A DNA stretch of 64,000 nucleotides from Halorarum salinum (GCF_013402875.1 NZ_CP058579.1:3348001-3412000); one strand, 5' to 3'; shown: positions 52,931 through 62,387, counted from the first letter of the stretch. Translations and numbers: made by a program. The notes: generated by a model not told the origin, from the sequence alone.

Positions 52931-54036
52931 CAGGCCCCCTCCGCCCCCTCGTCCGTGGTCGGCTCGCGCCGGTAGAGGTGGACGTCGGCGGCGTCCCACG
53001 CGACGGCGACCGAGTCGCCGACATCGAACGAGGTCCCCCGGACCTCGGCGGACAGGCGACCCCACGCGTCCGTCTCGACCTCGTACAGCGAGTCGCTCCC
53101 CTGATAGCTCCGGCTCCGCACCACGCCGGCGGTCGAGAAGCTCCCGTCGCCGGCCGCCGCCGCGTCGTCCGCGAGGCGGACCTGGTACGGGCGCACGCAG
53201 ACGTCGACCGCGTCGCCCGCGTCGACGCCGTCGGCGGCCTCGCGCGGAATCGCGACCGACCCGTCGCCGGCGTCGACGACCGCGCGGTCGCGCTCGACCG
53301 CGGTGACGCGCCCCTCGACGGCGTTGACGTCGCCGATGAAGTCCGCGACGAACTTGCTCTCCGGGGCCTCGTACAGCTCCTCGACCGTTCCGACCTGCTG
53401 GATCTCGCCGTCGTCGAGCACGACGAGGCGGTCCGAGACGGCGAGCGCGACCTCCTGGTCGTGCGTGACGTAGAGGAACGTCGTGTCCGTCTCCGCCTGG
53501 ATCCGCTGGAGTTCCGCCTGCATGTGCTGGCGGAGCTTGCGGTCGAGCGAGGAGAGCGGCTCGTCGAACAGCACGAGCGCCGGCTCGTTCACCAGCGCCC
53601 GCGCGAGCGCGACGCGCTGCTGCTCGCCGCCCGAGAGCTCCGCGGGAGTGCGGTCGCCGTACCCCCCGAGCCGGACCATCCCCAGCATGCGCTCGGTCCG
53701 CTCGCGGCGCTCGGCGGCCGGGACGCCCTTCTGTTTGAGCCCGTAGCCGATGTTCTCGGCGACGGTGAGGTGCGGGAACAGCGCGAGGTCCTGGAACACC
53801 ATGTTCACGTCCCGCTCGAACGGGGGCGACCCGACCACGCTCTCGCCGTCGAGGGTGATCTCCCCCGCAGTCGGCTCCTCGAACCCGGCGACCATCCGGA
53901 GGACCGTCGACTTCCCCGAGCCGCTCGGGCCGAGGATGGAGACGAACTCCCCGTCCTCGACGTCGAAGTCCACGTCGTCGACGGCCGTGAGGTCGCCGAA
54001 CTCCTTGGTGAGCCCGCGGACGCTCAGCAGGGACAT
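52930..54036 (-). CDS. ABC transporter ATPase, PotA-type
   Basis: 368 residues. Walker A GPSGSGKS (about 36-43), Q-loop in MVFQDLALFPHL, signature LSGGEQQR, Walker B LVLFDEP and the H-loop THDQEVAL are all present; the last 130 residues are a TOBE-type regulatory domain. It powers uptake with the two permeases. It starts one base after the binding-protein stop. Confidence 0.93.
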   Translation of the reverse strand: MSLLSVRGLTKEFGDLTAVDDVDFDVEDGEFVSILGPSGSGKSTVLRMVAGFEEPTAGEITLDGESVVGSPPFERDVNMVFQDLALFPHLTVAENIGYGLKQKGVPAAERRERTERMLGMVRLGGYGDRTPAELSGGEQQRVALARALVNEPALVLFDEPLSSLDRKLRQHMQAELQRIQAETDTTFLYVTHDQEVALAVSDRLVVLDDGEIQQVGTVEELYEAPESKFVADFIGDVNAVEGRVTAVERDRAVVDAGDGSVAIPREAADGVDAGDAVDVCVRPYQVRLADDAAAAGDGSFSTAGVVRSRSYQGSDSLYEVETDAWGRLSAEVRGTSFDVGDSVAVAWDAADVHLYRREPTTDEGAEGA

Positions 54037-54037
54037 C

Positions 54038-55159
54038 CTAGGCGGCCTTCACTGCCGTCCAGATCTCGTCGTACCGGGACCGGACCTCGTCCGAGAGCGT
54101 CTCGGAGAAGACCAGGTTCCAGTCGTCCGGCCAGTTCGTGAACTCGGCGTCCTCCTCGGAGAGCTCGTCGCTGATGTCGACGGCGGGCTGATAGCCCATC
54201 GTCTCGAACAGCTTCGCCGCGTTCTCCGTCTCGCTGGCCCAGTTGGTGAACTGGAGGCTCGCCATGGGGTTCGGCGACCCCTTCGGGATGACGAAGAGGT
54301 CGCTCGTGTACATCGCGCCCTCGTCCGGCGCCGTGTAGTGGACGGGCGCGCCCTCCTGGAACCGTGCCGAGTAGGTGCGGCCCATCGTGAGCGGCCCCGC
54401 CACGACGTCCTCGTTGACGAAGAGGCTCATTCCCTGCTGGTAGTCGCCCCAGTACGTCTGGAGGAGCGGTTTCTGCTGGACGAGCACCTCCTGGATCTCG
54501 TCGAAGTCGTCGGGCTGGATCGGGTCCTGTCCCGTGTACATCGCGGCGATCTGGCAGGAGACGGTCGCGTTGTCCCACATGCAGAGGTCGCCCTCGTGTT
54601 CGTCGTCCCAGAGGACGCCCCACGAACCGGGCGCCTCGTCGAAGTACTCGTCGTTGTAGGTGAGCGGGTACAGCACGAGCGCCTCAGGGACGGCGTAGAC
54701 GCTGCCGTCCTGCTGGAAGGAGCTTGCCTCCTTGATGCGGTCGCTGATGTTCTCCCAGTTGGGCATGACGTCGACCGGAAGCTCGTGCAGGTAGTCGTTC
54801 TCGATGGAGCGCTCGACCCAGTTCGTGGTGGCGGCGACGTTGTCGATCTCGCTGTTGTCCGCCTCGAGCTGGGAGTACCACTGGTCCGGCGACGAGAACC
54901 CGGTGTTGCTCACCTGCACGTCGAACTCGTCCCCGAAGGCGTCGATCGCCCAGTCGGCCCAGCTGTCGTACCAGTTCCACATGTTCAGGTTCGACTCGAG
55001 ATCCTCGGGCGGCCACTCCTCGACGTCCATGGGAGCCCGATCGCTGCCGCTGCCGCCGCCGCCGAGACAGCCGGCCGCGGCGGTGATTCCGGCCGCGGTC
55101 GCTCCCTGCACGAACCGCCGACGGTTCACCGTCGGCCGTCCGTCGTCGAACTCACGCAT
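54038..55159 (-). CDS. extracellular binding lipoprotein, PotD-type
   Basis: 373 residues. NRRRFVQGA (12-20) is a Tat motif and AAGC (28-31) a lipobox, so the protein should be exported folded and held by a lipid at C31. The mature part matches the family-1 polyamine/thiamine/iron binding proteins (VYAVPEALVLYPLTYNDEYF, SLQFTNWASETENAAKLFET). Polyamine-type ligands are the best guess from the Pot-like gene order; the ligand is not certain. Confidence 0.88.
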   Translation of the reverse strand: MREFDDGRPTVNRRRFVQGATAAGITAAAGCLGGGGSGSDRAPMDVEEWPPEDLESNLNMWNWYDSWADWAIDAFGDEFDVQVSNTGFSSPDQWYSQLEADNSEIDNVAATTNWVERSIENDYLHELPVDVMPNWENISDRIKEASSFQQDGSVYAVPEALVLYPLTYNDEYFDEAPGSWGVLWDDEHEGDLCMWDNATVSCQIAAMYTGQDPIQPDDFDEIQEVLVQQKPLLQTYWGDYQQGMSLFVNEDVVAGPLTMGRTYSARFQEGAPVHYTAPDEGAMYTSDLFVIPKGSPNPMASLQFTNWASETENAAKLFETMGYQPAVDISDELSEEDAEFTNWPDDWNLVFSETLSDEVRSRYDEIWTAVKAA

Positions 55160-55467
55160 CGAACCCCTCGCCGGGGCTACCCGTCCCGCAGTCTCGTCCG
55201 TCAGCGTATACCATGGGATACCAACTCGAGCTTTCGTAAATAAGAGTGTCGGATGTTTCTAGCTGACAGTACGTCGGTTACCGGAATTCGACCCGGTCAC
55301 GTCAATCGGTTCCTCGATCAGGTGTCGGTAAAAATGAATGTTCTGCGATGTTTTAGTCGCTCCGACTCGCCGGCGCCGGATTTCGCCTCCTGAACGCCGG
55401 ACGAAAGCGGACGCGACGGCCGGGGGCGGAGGTGACCGTCACCTGGAGGGGCGAGCGCGAGGGGTGG
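55160..55467. other. 308-base intergenic region with the operon promoter
   Basis: The minus-strand TATA-like TTATTTACG (55235-55243) would start transcription near 55,210. A 16-base near palindrome at 55206-55221 (GTATACCATGGGATAC, 7 of 8 pairs) lies at that place and could be an operator for the transporter operon. The rest, to 55,467, is AT-rich in parts and holds no gene. Confidence 0.45.
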
Positions 55468-56739
55468 TCAAGAGAGGAGTCGACGCGCGGCGTCGGTGAT
55501 GATCTCGCCCGCGGCGAGGACGTCGTCCCAGCGGATCGACTCGTTCGGGAAGTGCGCCTCGTCGACGTTCCCGGGGCCGAAGACGACGGCGGGGATCCCC
55601 GCGCGGACGAAGTGGCGCGAGTCGGCGCCGTACGTCTCCCCGACCGGCGCCGTCTCCGCGAGTCCGGCGGCCGTCATCGCGTCCCGGAGCGCCGTCACGA
55701 CCGCCGCGTCGGGGTCCGTCTCCGCCGCCGAGAACTGGACGGAGAACCGCTCGAACGTCGGCGGGTGCGCCGAGAGCCACTCGCTGTCCTCGACCACCTC
55801 GCGGAGCCGGGCGGCGAACTCCGCCTCCGCCTCCTCGATCGTCTCCCCCGGCGCGACGCCGATGCGGACCTCGGCGTCGAGCGACGCCGGCACCGACGAC
55901 GCCCACGAGCCCGCGCGGACGGTGCCGACGTTGACCGGCCACGGGTTCGCGAACCGCTCGTACAGCGGGTGCGCGACCCGCTCGGCCCGCTCGGCCTCCA
56001 GGTCCTCGAACGCCCGGCGGATCCGCTCGAAGTGGGGTAGCACCGACTCGCCGTTCCAGCGCCGCGCGGCGTGGGCCGACCGGCCGTCGACGTGGAGCCG
56101 CTTCATGACGCTCCCCTCCGTCGCGGTGACGGGGACGAGGTCGGTCGGTTCGGCGACGATCGCCGCGTCGCGTTCGAAGGGGTACGGCGAGTCGAGCGCG
56201 GCCGCGGCGGCGCCGATGCCGCCCTCCTCCTCGCCGGCGACGCTCTCGACGACGACCCGGCCGTTCAGGTCGCGGTCGTCGGCCGCGTCGGCGAGCGCCC
56301 GCCCGGCGAAGACGCACGTCGCGGTCCCGACCTTCATGTCGGCGGCGCCGCGCGCGGTGAGCGTCTCGGCCCCGTCGTCGGCTTCGCCCCAGACCGGCTC
56401 GAACGGGTCGGTCTCCCACAGCGTCCCGTCGGCGGGGACCACGTCCACGTGGCCGTTCAGGACGACCGTCGGGCCGGCCTCGGGGTCACCGAACTCGGCC
56501 ACGCCGGCGACGCTCGGTCGGTCCGCAGCCGGAATCTCCCCCGGGTCGTCCGGGAACTCCGGGTGGGTCGCGAGCCGCTCGGCGTCGGCCGTCCACTCGT
56601 AGGTCTCGAACCCGTACGAGTCGAGGCGGTCGAGCACCCACTCCTGGGCGTCCCGCTCCCCGCCCTCCGTCGTGTCGTATCGGAGGAGCGACTCCACGAA
56701 TCCCCGCAGTTCCCCGTTGTAGGCCGTGAATCGGTTCAT
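55468..56739 (-). CDS. M20-family metallopeptidase/deacylase (ArgE/DapE type)
   Basis: 423 residues. Zinc ligands H97 (NGHVDVVP, with D99), the Asp in RGAADMK, the GEEE pair and the late His in DEAHFPNE are present, and a dimerisation domain is inserted (about 195-310; VMKRLHVDGRSAHAARRWNG). The family removes acyl groups from amino acids or cuts dipeptides; this one's substrate is open. No arg or dap genes lie near, so a role in acetylornithine or diaminopimelate metabolism is not supported by context. Confidence 0.88.
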   Translation of the reverse strand: MNRFTAYNGELRGFVESLLRYDTTEGGERDAQEWVLDRLDSYGFETYEWTADAERLATHPEFPDDPGEIPAADRPSVAGVAEFGDPEAGPTVVLNGHVDVVPADGTLWETDPFEPVWGEADDGAETLTARGAADMKVGTATCVFAGRALADAADDRDLNGRVVVESVAGEEEGGIGAAAAALDSPYPFERDAAIVAEPTDLVPVTATEGSVMKRLHVDGRSAHAARRWNGESVLPHFERIRRAFEDLEAERAERVAHPLYERFANPWPVNVGTVRAGSWASSVPASLDAEVRIGVAPGETIEEAEAEFAARLREVVEDSEWLSAHPPTFERFSVQFSAAETDPDAAVVTALRDAMTAAGLAETAPVGETYGADSRHFVRAGIPAVVFGPGNVDEAHFPNESIRWDDVLAAGEIITDAARRLLS

Positions 56740-56842
56740 TCGGACGGTTCAACGACGGCGAACCGCCCCGAAAGCGTTGTCGGGTTCCGCTGCGCGGACG
56801 CCATCCGAGGAGTTATGTCCGTTTCAGCCGCCTCGAGAAACG

Positions 56843-57286
56843 ATGCGGTGCAACGCACGCGCGCTCGCCCTCGCCGCCCTCCTGCTCGTCGCGGCCATCG
56901 CGGTCCCGGTCGCGCCGGCCGCCGCCGACCCCGCCGACTGCTTCGGCTCGGGCGAGGACCTCCGGATCGGGAGCGAGGGACCGGCGATCGACGCCTCGCT
57001 GTACGCCTCGCTGTTCACGAACCTGCCGGGCGAGGGGGCGTTCGGCGTCTCGCTCGTGGGAACGACCGGCGACCATCGGATCGTCACGCTCCGGACGGGC
57101 GTCGTCTTCGCGGGCGTCGGCGACGCGGGCGAGTTCCTCTCGGACCCGTTCTCGCGCTTCGGGCTGGCGTTCGACTACCGGTTCGAGCTCCCGTTGCTGA
57201 GCGCCGCGACGGACGGGGGCTTCGCCTACGAGTCGTCCGACCCGCCCGTCGACGGCGTGTCCGAGGCCGAGTGCTCCGTCGCGTAG
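56843..57286 (+). CDS. secreted haloarchaeal protein (DUF7332-like)
   Basis: 147 residues. A signal peptide (residues 1-28, LAALLLVAAIAVPVAPAAA) precedes a strand-rich domain with one cysteine near each end (ADCFGSG and AECSVA), which may form a disulfide. ATG at 56843 gives the proper signal length. Its last 61 bases overlap the convergent DUF7344 gene. Function unknown. Confidence 0.75.
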   Translation: MRCNARALALAALLLVAAIAVPVAPAAADPADCFGSGEDLRIGSEGPAIDASLYASLFTNLPGEGAFGVSLVGTTGDHRIVTLRTGVVFAGVGDAGEFLSDPFSRFGLAFDYRFELPLLSAATDGGFAYESSDPPVDGVSEAECSVA

Positions 57287-57663
57287 GTCGACCGTCCGTC
57301 CGTCGGCTCGTCGAACTCGAGCAGCCGCGCGACGAGCCGTTCGGCCTCGCTCACGAGCGCGACGACGTCCCGCTCCTGGCTGTACGCGACGAGGCCGGCG
57401 TCCGCCATCCGGGGGACGTGGTCGTGGTACAGCGAGACGTAGATGCGTTTCACCGCCGCCGGCGGGATCTCCGGGAGGCGAGCGTCGAACTCCGCGACCG
57501 CGAGTTCGTCCGCGAGGTCCGCGAGCGCGATCGAGTCGTGCTCGACGAGCAACGAGAGCGCCTCGCGTCGACGCCGGTCGCGGAGAACCGCGAACAGCGC
57601 GTCGACCGTGATCGAGTCGGTCGGGTCGGTGCGGGAGACGACGTGGTCCGGATTGCTACTCAC
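57226..57663 (-). CDS. DUF7344-type winged-helix regulator
   Basis: 145 residues. The winged-helix core (ALFAVLRDRRRREALSLLVE, then VKRIYVSLYHDHVPRMADAG) matches the 39192 and 58669 genes. The last 25 residues are Ser/Thr-rich and lie in the 61-base overlap with the convergent secreted-protein gene. A DNA-binding role is likely; the target is unknown. Confidence 0.8.
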   Translation of the reverse strand: MSSNPDHVVSRTDPTDSITVDALFAVLRDRRRREALSLLVEHDSIALADLADELAVAEFDARLPEIPPAAVKRIYVSLYHDHVPRMADAGLVAYSQERDVVALVSEAERLVARLLEFDEPTDGRSTYATEHSASDTPSTGGSDDS

Positions 57664-57718
57664 ACGTTCCCGTATCGGCGGAAGGGGGAACAGCGAAGTG
57701 GCTCACCAGTAATGGTCT

Positions 57719-58444
57719 TTAAACGGGGGGCTCTGTCGACCCGGCGTCGGTCCCAGGGACGGCGTCGCCCTCGTCGCCGGCGTCGCGCCCGCGGTCGGCC
57801 CCTTCGATGGTGACCGTGTTCTCGAGGAGCGACTGGCAGCCGCGGCGAAGCCGCTGGGAGGCGGCGTTCGCGGAGACGCCGAGCCGGTCGCCGAGTTCCT
57901 CGACGCTCGTCCCGCGCGGCACCTCGAAGTAGCCATCCTCGAGCGCGGCCAGGAGCGTCTCGTACTGTTCGGCCGTGAGGTCGAACTCGCGCTGGCGCGC
58001 CTCAGTCGGGTGGTAGATGCGGAGTACCTCGAACGAGTGGCCCGTCTCCGCGAAGTGCGTCCGGAACGTCGACACCTGGTGGTCCTCGACGAACCTGAGT
58101 TTGAGCCGCCACCGGCCGTCGCGTCCCCTGGCGTCGACGACCGCCGCGTGGTGGTTGGCGACGTCGTCGATCAGTTCGGTGAACGACTCGCTCCACCCGA
58201 ACTTGTAGAGAACCGCGTCGCCGGTCTCCTCGACGACGGTCACGTCCTCGACGGTCGGGTCGGCCCGTAGCGCCCGACCGAACGCCTCGAAGTCGCCGCC
58301 CGACGCCCACAGGAACGGGAACACCCCCATCGTGCTGTGGGTCGCCATCTGGTCGCCCCTGACCGTCATCTCCGGCACTGACGCCAGCGCGTCGGCGAGC
58401 ACGAACTCGGACGCTGGCACCGTGAAATCCCCGATTACGCTCAC
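57719..58444 (-). CDS. Bat-type HTH regulator
   Basis: 241 residues from GTG at 58444. A sensing region of about 170 residues precedes a C-terminal HTH-10 domain (FDLTAEQYETLLAALEDGYF and GTSVEELGDRLGVSANAASQ) as in bacterio-opsin activator homologues. The longer frame to 58603 has unlike composition. The signal it senses is unknown. Confidence 0.85.
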   Translation of the reverse strand: MSVIGDFTVPASEFVLADALASVPEMTVRGDQMATHSTMGVFPFLWASGGDFEAFGRALRADPTVEDVTVVEETGDAVLYKFGWSESFTELIDDVANHHAAVVDARGRDGRWRLKLRFVEDHQVSTFRTHFAETGHSFEVLRIYHPTEARQREFDLTAEQYETLLAALEDGYFEVPRGTSVEELGDRLGVSANAASQRLRRGCQSLLENTVTIEGADRGRDAGDEGDAVPGTDAGSTEPPV

Positions 58445-58668
58445 GACGTCGGTTCGTGGCCGGCGGGGAAAAGGGACTCGTCCCGGCACGCCGTCGGGCC
58501 GGTCGGCCGGCCCCGACGGGCCGGACGCCGTCGACGACCGCCTCCCGGATCCCGTCCGGACGGAACCCCTACCGGGCGGTTCGTTCGACCTTTCGAACTC
58601 CACCCCCGAGTACCGTCCCGCTACTAACGTCGCCGTGGCTCGTATCGCCGATCAGCGAGGACGCCTCG

Positions 58669-59055
58669 ATGGGACGAGACGAGGACTGCCGAACCGGACC
58701 GGGCGAGGACGACCCCGCCGACAGCGACGGTGCGAGCGCCGCCCCCTCACGGGATGACCTGTTCAGGGCGCTCGCCAGTTCGCCGAGGCGACGGGTCCTC
58801 TTCGTACTCCTCGAGTGGCGGGAGTCGTCGGTCGAGGAGCTCTCCGACGCCCTCGCCGGCTGGCGGGCGGCGACGCGGGACGAGCCGGTCGGCCTGGACG
58901 AACGCGACCGGATCCGGACGCGACTCGTCCACGTCGAACTCCCGACGCTGGAGGAGTGCGGGCTCGTCACCGTCGGCGACGACGGCGACGTGACGCTCGT
59001 CGACGCGGGGGCGTCGGCGCGCAGGATGATCAGGCTCGGGGTCGAACTGGAATGA
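58669..59055 (+). CDS. DUF7344-type winged-helix regulator
   Basis: 128 residues from ATG at 58669. DDLFRALASSPRRRVLFVLL and a second half (RIRTRLVHVELPTLEECGLV) give the family's winged-helix pattern. An acidic 25-residue lead precedes it. The DICT-domain gene follows after 166 bases on the same strand, so the two may act together. Confidence 0.78.
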   Translation: MGRDEDCRTGPGEDDPADSDGASAAPSRDDLFRALASSPRRRVLFVLLEWRESSVEELSDALAGWRAATRDEPVGLDERDRIRTRLVHVELPTLEECGLVTVGDDGDVTLVDAGASARRMIRLGVELE

Positions 59056-59221
59056 CCGGGCGCTCGCCCCGACCCGGAGCGTCCGCCCGTTCGGCTCGTA
59101 CGGGACCGACGCCGCGTCCGCCCCGACCCGGACCGACCGAGGGGAGCCGATCCGGCTGGACCGCCCTGTCCGACCCGCGGACCGGAGTTCGGCCGCGCCC
59201 GGTCGCCGTGGAGGTGGGACC

Positions 59222-59926
59222 GTGACGCTCGGGTCGCTGCTCGAGGACGCCGAACGGAGGCGGCTATCGGTGATCGCGTACGGCGCCAGCGCCGCGGCGG
59301 TCGCCGACCGGTTCGAGACGCGCAACGCGACCGTCGAGCGCCGTCCGCTCCCGGCGGACGCGCCCGCGGAGTTCGTCGTCGTCCGCGACGCCGGGTTCCG
59401 CGGCGCGATCGGAAGCGAGACCCTCGAGACGTTCCTCTCGCCGCCGATCCGCCGCCCCTGGGACCTCGATTCGCTGTCACCCGCCTACCGGGCGCTGTTC
59501 GACCTCCTCGACGACGCCGTGTTCGCGTCGCTGAACCGGCGCCAGTTGCTCGCGACCGCCCGGGAGTTCGAGGACCGGGCCTACCGGGTCGGCCACGGGA
59601 CGCTCCGCGTGGGGTTCCAGTCCGCGTCAGCGTTCCGCGCACAGGAGGAGGTGTACCGGTGGCTCGTCGCGGAGACCGACCTCGACGTCCACGTCTACGT
59701 CGCGCCCGAGGACGCGAGAGGCGTCGACCGCGACCGATGGCCCGTGACGTTCCACACGGAACCGGCCGAGGAGATCGGGCGGTACTGGTTCCTCGTGTTC
59801 GACGGCGCCGGCGACGACGAGCGGACGTTCTCCCTGGTCGCCGAGGAGCACGAGGACGGGAAGTACTACGGGTTCTGGACGTACGACCCCGCCACGGTGG
59901 AGCGTGCCATCGAGGCGCTGATCTGA
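59222..59926 (+). CDS. DICT-domain sensory protein
   Basis: 234 residues from GTG at 59222. The whole chain looks like the haloarchaeal DICT sensory domain: LLEDAERRRLSVIAYGASAA, a central 'REFEDRAYRVGHGTLRVGFQ' segment and EEHEDGKYYGFWTYDP near the end. DICT domains are linked to light or nucleotide signalling in haloarchaea and cyanobacteria; the ligand is unknown. Confidence 0.82.
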   Translation: MTLGSLLEDAERRRLSVIAYGASAAAVADRFETRNATVERRPLPADAPAEFVVVRDAGFRGAIGSETLETFLSPPIRRPWDLDSLSPAYRALFDLLDDAVFASLNRRQLLATAREFEDRAYRVGHGTLRVGFQSASAFRAQEEVYRWLVAETDLDVHVYVAPEDARGVDRDRWPVTFHTEPAEEIGRYWFLVFDGAGDDERTFSLVAEEHEDGKYYGFWTYDPATVERAIEALI

Positions 59927-60028
59927 GGCGGCGCGCTCGCCGTCCCCGAACGGCGTCGTCTCCCAACGCCGACGCCACCTCCGCCGGGCGCGTCTCGCGA
60001 ACGGCCTCGCTCCGTTCGCTCCGCCCGC

Positions 60029-60862
60029 TCAGGACCCCGACGCGGCCTCGGCGGGGTCCACCGTCTCGCCGGCGAGTTCGTCGACGCCGACGCGGTCACA
60101 CAGGTCGTACAGCGGGCACGCCTCCGGTCCGTCCAGGCAGGCCGGCTTCCGTGCCGTGCAGTACTCGCGCCCGAACTGGATCATCGCCGTGTGCCCGAAG
60201 CCGCACTTCTCCGGGGGCACGGCCGCTTCGATCCGTTCCCGTACGGTCTCGTGGTCCGCGTCCGGGGGTGCGAGGCCCATCCTGCGAGCGATGCGGTGGA
60301 CGTGCGTGTCGACCGGGAACACCCCGCCGCGACCCCCCGCGAACAGGAGGACGCAGTCGGCAGTCTTCGGGCCGACGCCCGTCATGTCGAGCAGTTCCGC
60401 CCGCACCTCGGCGGGGTCGCTCCCGGTCACGAACTCGTCGAACCCCGTTGCGCCGCCATACTCCTCGACGACCCGCCCGGCGAGACGGATCATCGTCTCG
60501 GACTTCTGGTTGTAGAGGCCGGCAGAGGCGATGGTCTCGGCGAGGTCGTCCTGCGGGGCCTTCGCGAGCGTCCTCGCGAGGTCCGGGCCGGCGTTCGGGG
60601 CGGTCCCGCCGGGCCCGTAGCGGGCCATCAGGTCGTCGTGGGCCGGCTGGCTCGCCACGTCGCTCGTGTTCTGTGAGAGGATCGTCCGGACGAGACACTC
60701 GAAGGCGTCCTGGCCGCCGTACGCCTTCCGCCAGTACAGGTCGCCCAGTTCGTCGACGACGGCCTCGGCGCGCGTTTCGGCCTCGCCCGCGTCGAACGCC
60801 GCGAACGCGCCCCCGCCGTCGGCGCCCCCGCTGATGTTCACGTCGGGTTCGTCCTCGCTCAT
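60029..60862 (-). CDS. nth: endonuclease III (DNA glycosylase/AP lyase)
   Basis: 277 residues. The helix-hairpin-helix MTGVGPKTADCVLLF carries the catalytic Lys, VDTHVHRIARRM the catalytic Asp, and four C-terminal cysteines can bind a 4Fe-4S cluster, though the spacing is C-x6-C-x6-C-x5-C rather than the usual C-x6-C-x2-C-x5-C. An acidic 35-residue lead is typical of halophiles. It removes oxidised pyrimidines in base excision repair. Confidence 0.92.
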   Translation of the reverse strand: MSEDEPDVNISGGADGGGAFAAFDAGEAETRAEAVVDELGDLYWRKAYGGQDAFECLVRTILSQNTSDVASQPAHDDLMARYGPGGTAPNAGPDLARTLAKAPQDDLAETIASAGLYNQKSETMIRLAGRVVEEYGGATGFDEFVTGSDPAEVRAELLDMTGVGPKTADCVLLFAGGRGGVFPVDTHVHRIARRMGLAPPDADHETVRERIEAAVPPEKCGFGHTAMIQFGREYCTARKPACLDGPEACPLYDLCDRVGVDELAGETVDPAEAASGS

Positions 60863-61032
60863 CGTCGTGACGTGGGTCGTCTTGCTACAAGAACCGTTGG
60901 GACAGTCGGCGAACGGGGTCGTCCCCGGTGCTGTGCCGACTGGACGCAGACGGCAATCGGAGGCCTCACCGGGTCGTCGTCGAAGTGGGGACGACAGGCG
61001 ACAGGTCAGGTCGTAATCGACCTGTGTCGGAC

Positions 61033-62364
61033 TCACACGTCGGGCTCGACCGTCGACGGGGCTCGATAGACGCGCGAGCTGTAGAGGATTCCGATCGCCG
61101 CCATCGCGCCGAACGTGCCGAGCGCGAGGTACGCGAAACTGGACTGGATGCCGATGGTGTCCCCGAGATAGCCGATGAGGACCGGATACCCGGAACTCCC
61201 GACGAGTGCGATCGTCCAGACGTAGCCGAACGTCCGCCCCTCGTACTCGGGGGGCGTGATGTCGGTGATGAGCGTGTCCCGAACCGGGTTCACGCCGAAC
61301 AGACAACTCCCGAGGAGCGCGAACGTGACCAGCAGGGTGACCGGGGTCAGCCTGACCAGCGAGAGGACGAGGAGGCCGAGCGTCGAAGCGGCGAGCAGGC
61401 CGAGAAGTACCGACCGGGGGTCGTACAGGTCCGAGAGCGTGCCCGTGAGGATCTGTGAGACTGCACCGCTCACCAGCAACACGGCGAAGTAGAAGTTCGC
61501 GACCGACTCCGGCCGGAGCGTCACGCCGGCGAGCGAGAACGAGTAGCCGTACACGTCGGCGACGAACACCGGCGTGAACGTCTGGATGCCGTTGCCGGTG
61601 AAGAGGATGAAGAAGAAGAACACCACGACGACGGCGATGGGGAACAGGAACTCCCGGGGGTTGCGTCGCCACTCCGCGACCGCGTCCGAGGGGGCTTCCT
61701 CGTCCGGGCCGGTGTCGGCGGGTTCCGTCTCGTAGCCCCCGTACCGAAAGAGGGCGAACAGTCCGGCGGCGTAGACGAGTCCGAGCAGGCTGATGCCCAG
61801 CAGGATCCCCTCCCACGGGAGAACCAGGATGAACACGCCGACGAGCAGTGGCGCCGACGCGTCGCCGAGTTTCGACGCACTTCCCCACATGCCGAGCACC
61901 TTCCCCCTGTTGTCGGCCGTCACGTTCCGCGTGATGAGCGGGTAGCCGACGGGGTGGACCGCGCTGTAGCCGATCCCGGCCACGAACATGCCGAGCGCCA
62001 TCACCTGGAACTCCCCCGTGAACGCCTCACCGCGGAGGGTGAACGCGGGCAGTGCCGCCCCCGCGGTCGGGGCCGCGAGCAGGATCAGGTAGCCGACCGA
62101 CATCGCGACGAACGCCGGCACCAGCAGGTGGAGACGATCGGTCCGATCAGAGAGGATACCGAGTGGCGCCTGGAACAACCCGCCGGCGAAGAGGTAGACG
62201 CTCACGAGCAGGCCGAGTTGCCAGAGCGTCGCGTTCAGGTCGACGACGAGAATGGGGATGAGCGGCGGGAGCAACCTGAGGAACACGTGCTGGCCGCCGT
62301 GTACCGAGGAGATGAGCAGGCCGAAGAGCCACTCGCGTCTCCCCATCCCGAACGAGTATCCCAT
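61033..62364 (-). CDS. MFS transporter
   Basis: 443 residues with 12 predicted membrane helices and a charged central loop (EPADTGPDEEAPSDAVAEWR, about 220-240). LGILSDRTDRL after helix 2 and GTLSDLYDPRS later are MFS-type loops. It resembles drug or fosmidomycin-type exporters, without enough signal to name a substrate. A TATA box lies 24 bases upstream. Confidence 0.88.
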   Translation of the reverse strand: MGYSFGMGRREWLFGLLISSVHGGQHVFLRLLPPLIPILVVDLNATLWQLGLLVSVYLFAGGLFQAPLGILSDRTDRLHLLVPAFVAMSVGYLILLAAPTAGAALPAFTLRGEAFTGEFQVMALGMFVAGIGYSAVHPVGYPLITRNVTADNRGKVLGMWGSASKLGDASAPLLVGVFILVLPWEGILLGISLLGLVYAAGLFALFRYGGYETEPADTGPDEEAPSDAVAEWRRNPREFLFPIAVVVVFFFFILFTGNGIQTFTPVFVADVYGYSFSLAGVTLRPESVANFYFAVLLVSGAVSQILTGTLSDLYDPRSVLLGLLAASTLGLLVLSLVRLTPVTLLVTFALLGSCLFGVNPVRDTLITDITPPEYEGRTFGYVWTIALVGSSGYPVLIGYLGDTIGIQSSFAYLALGTFGAMAAIGILYSSRVYRAPSTVEPDV

Positions 62365-62387
62365 TGTGGGTCCGCTTCAACGGGACA

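Noticed and set aside
59052-59225. 57-codon plus-strand frame joining the DUF7344 and DICT genes by ATGA and GTGA overlaps
   Set aside because: The overlaps are neat, but the peptide is nearly all Pro, Arg, Gly and Ser as expected from shadow frames in this G/C-rich DNA.
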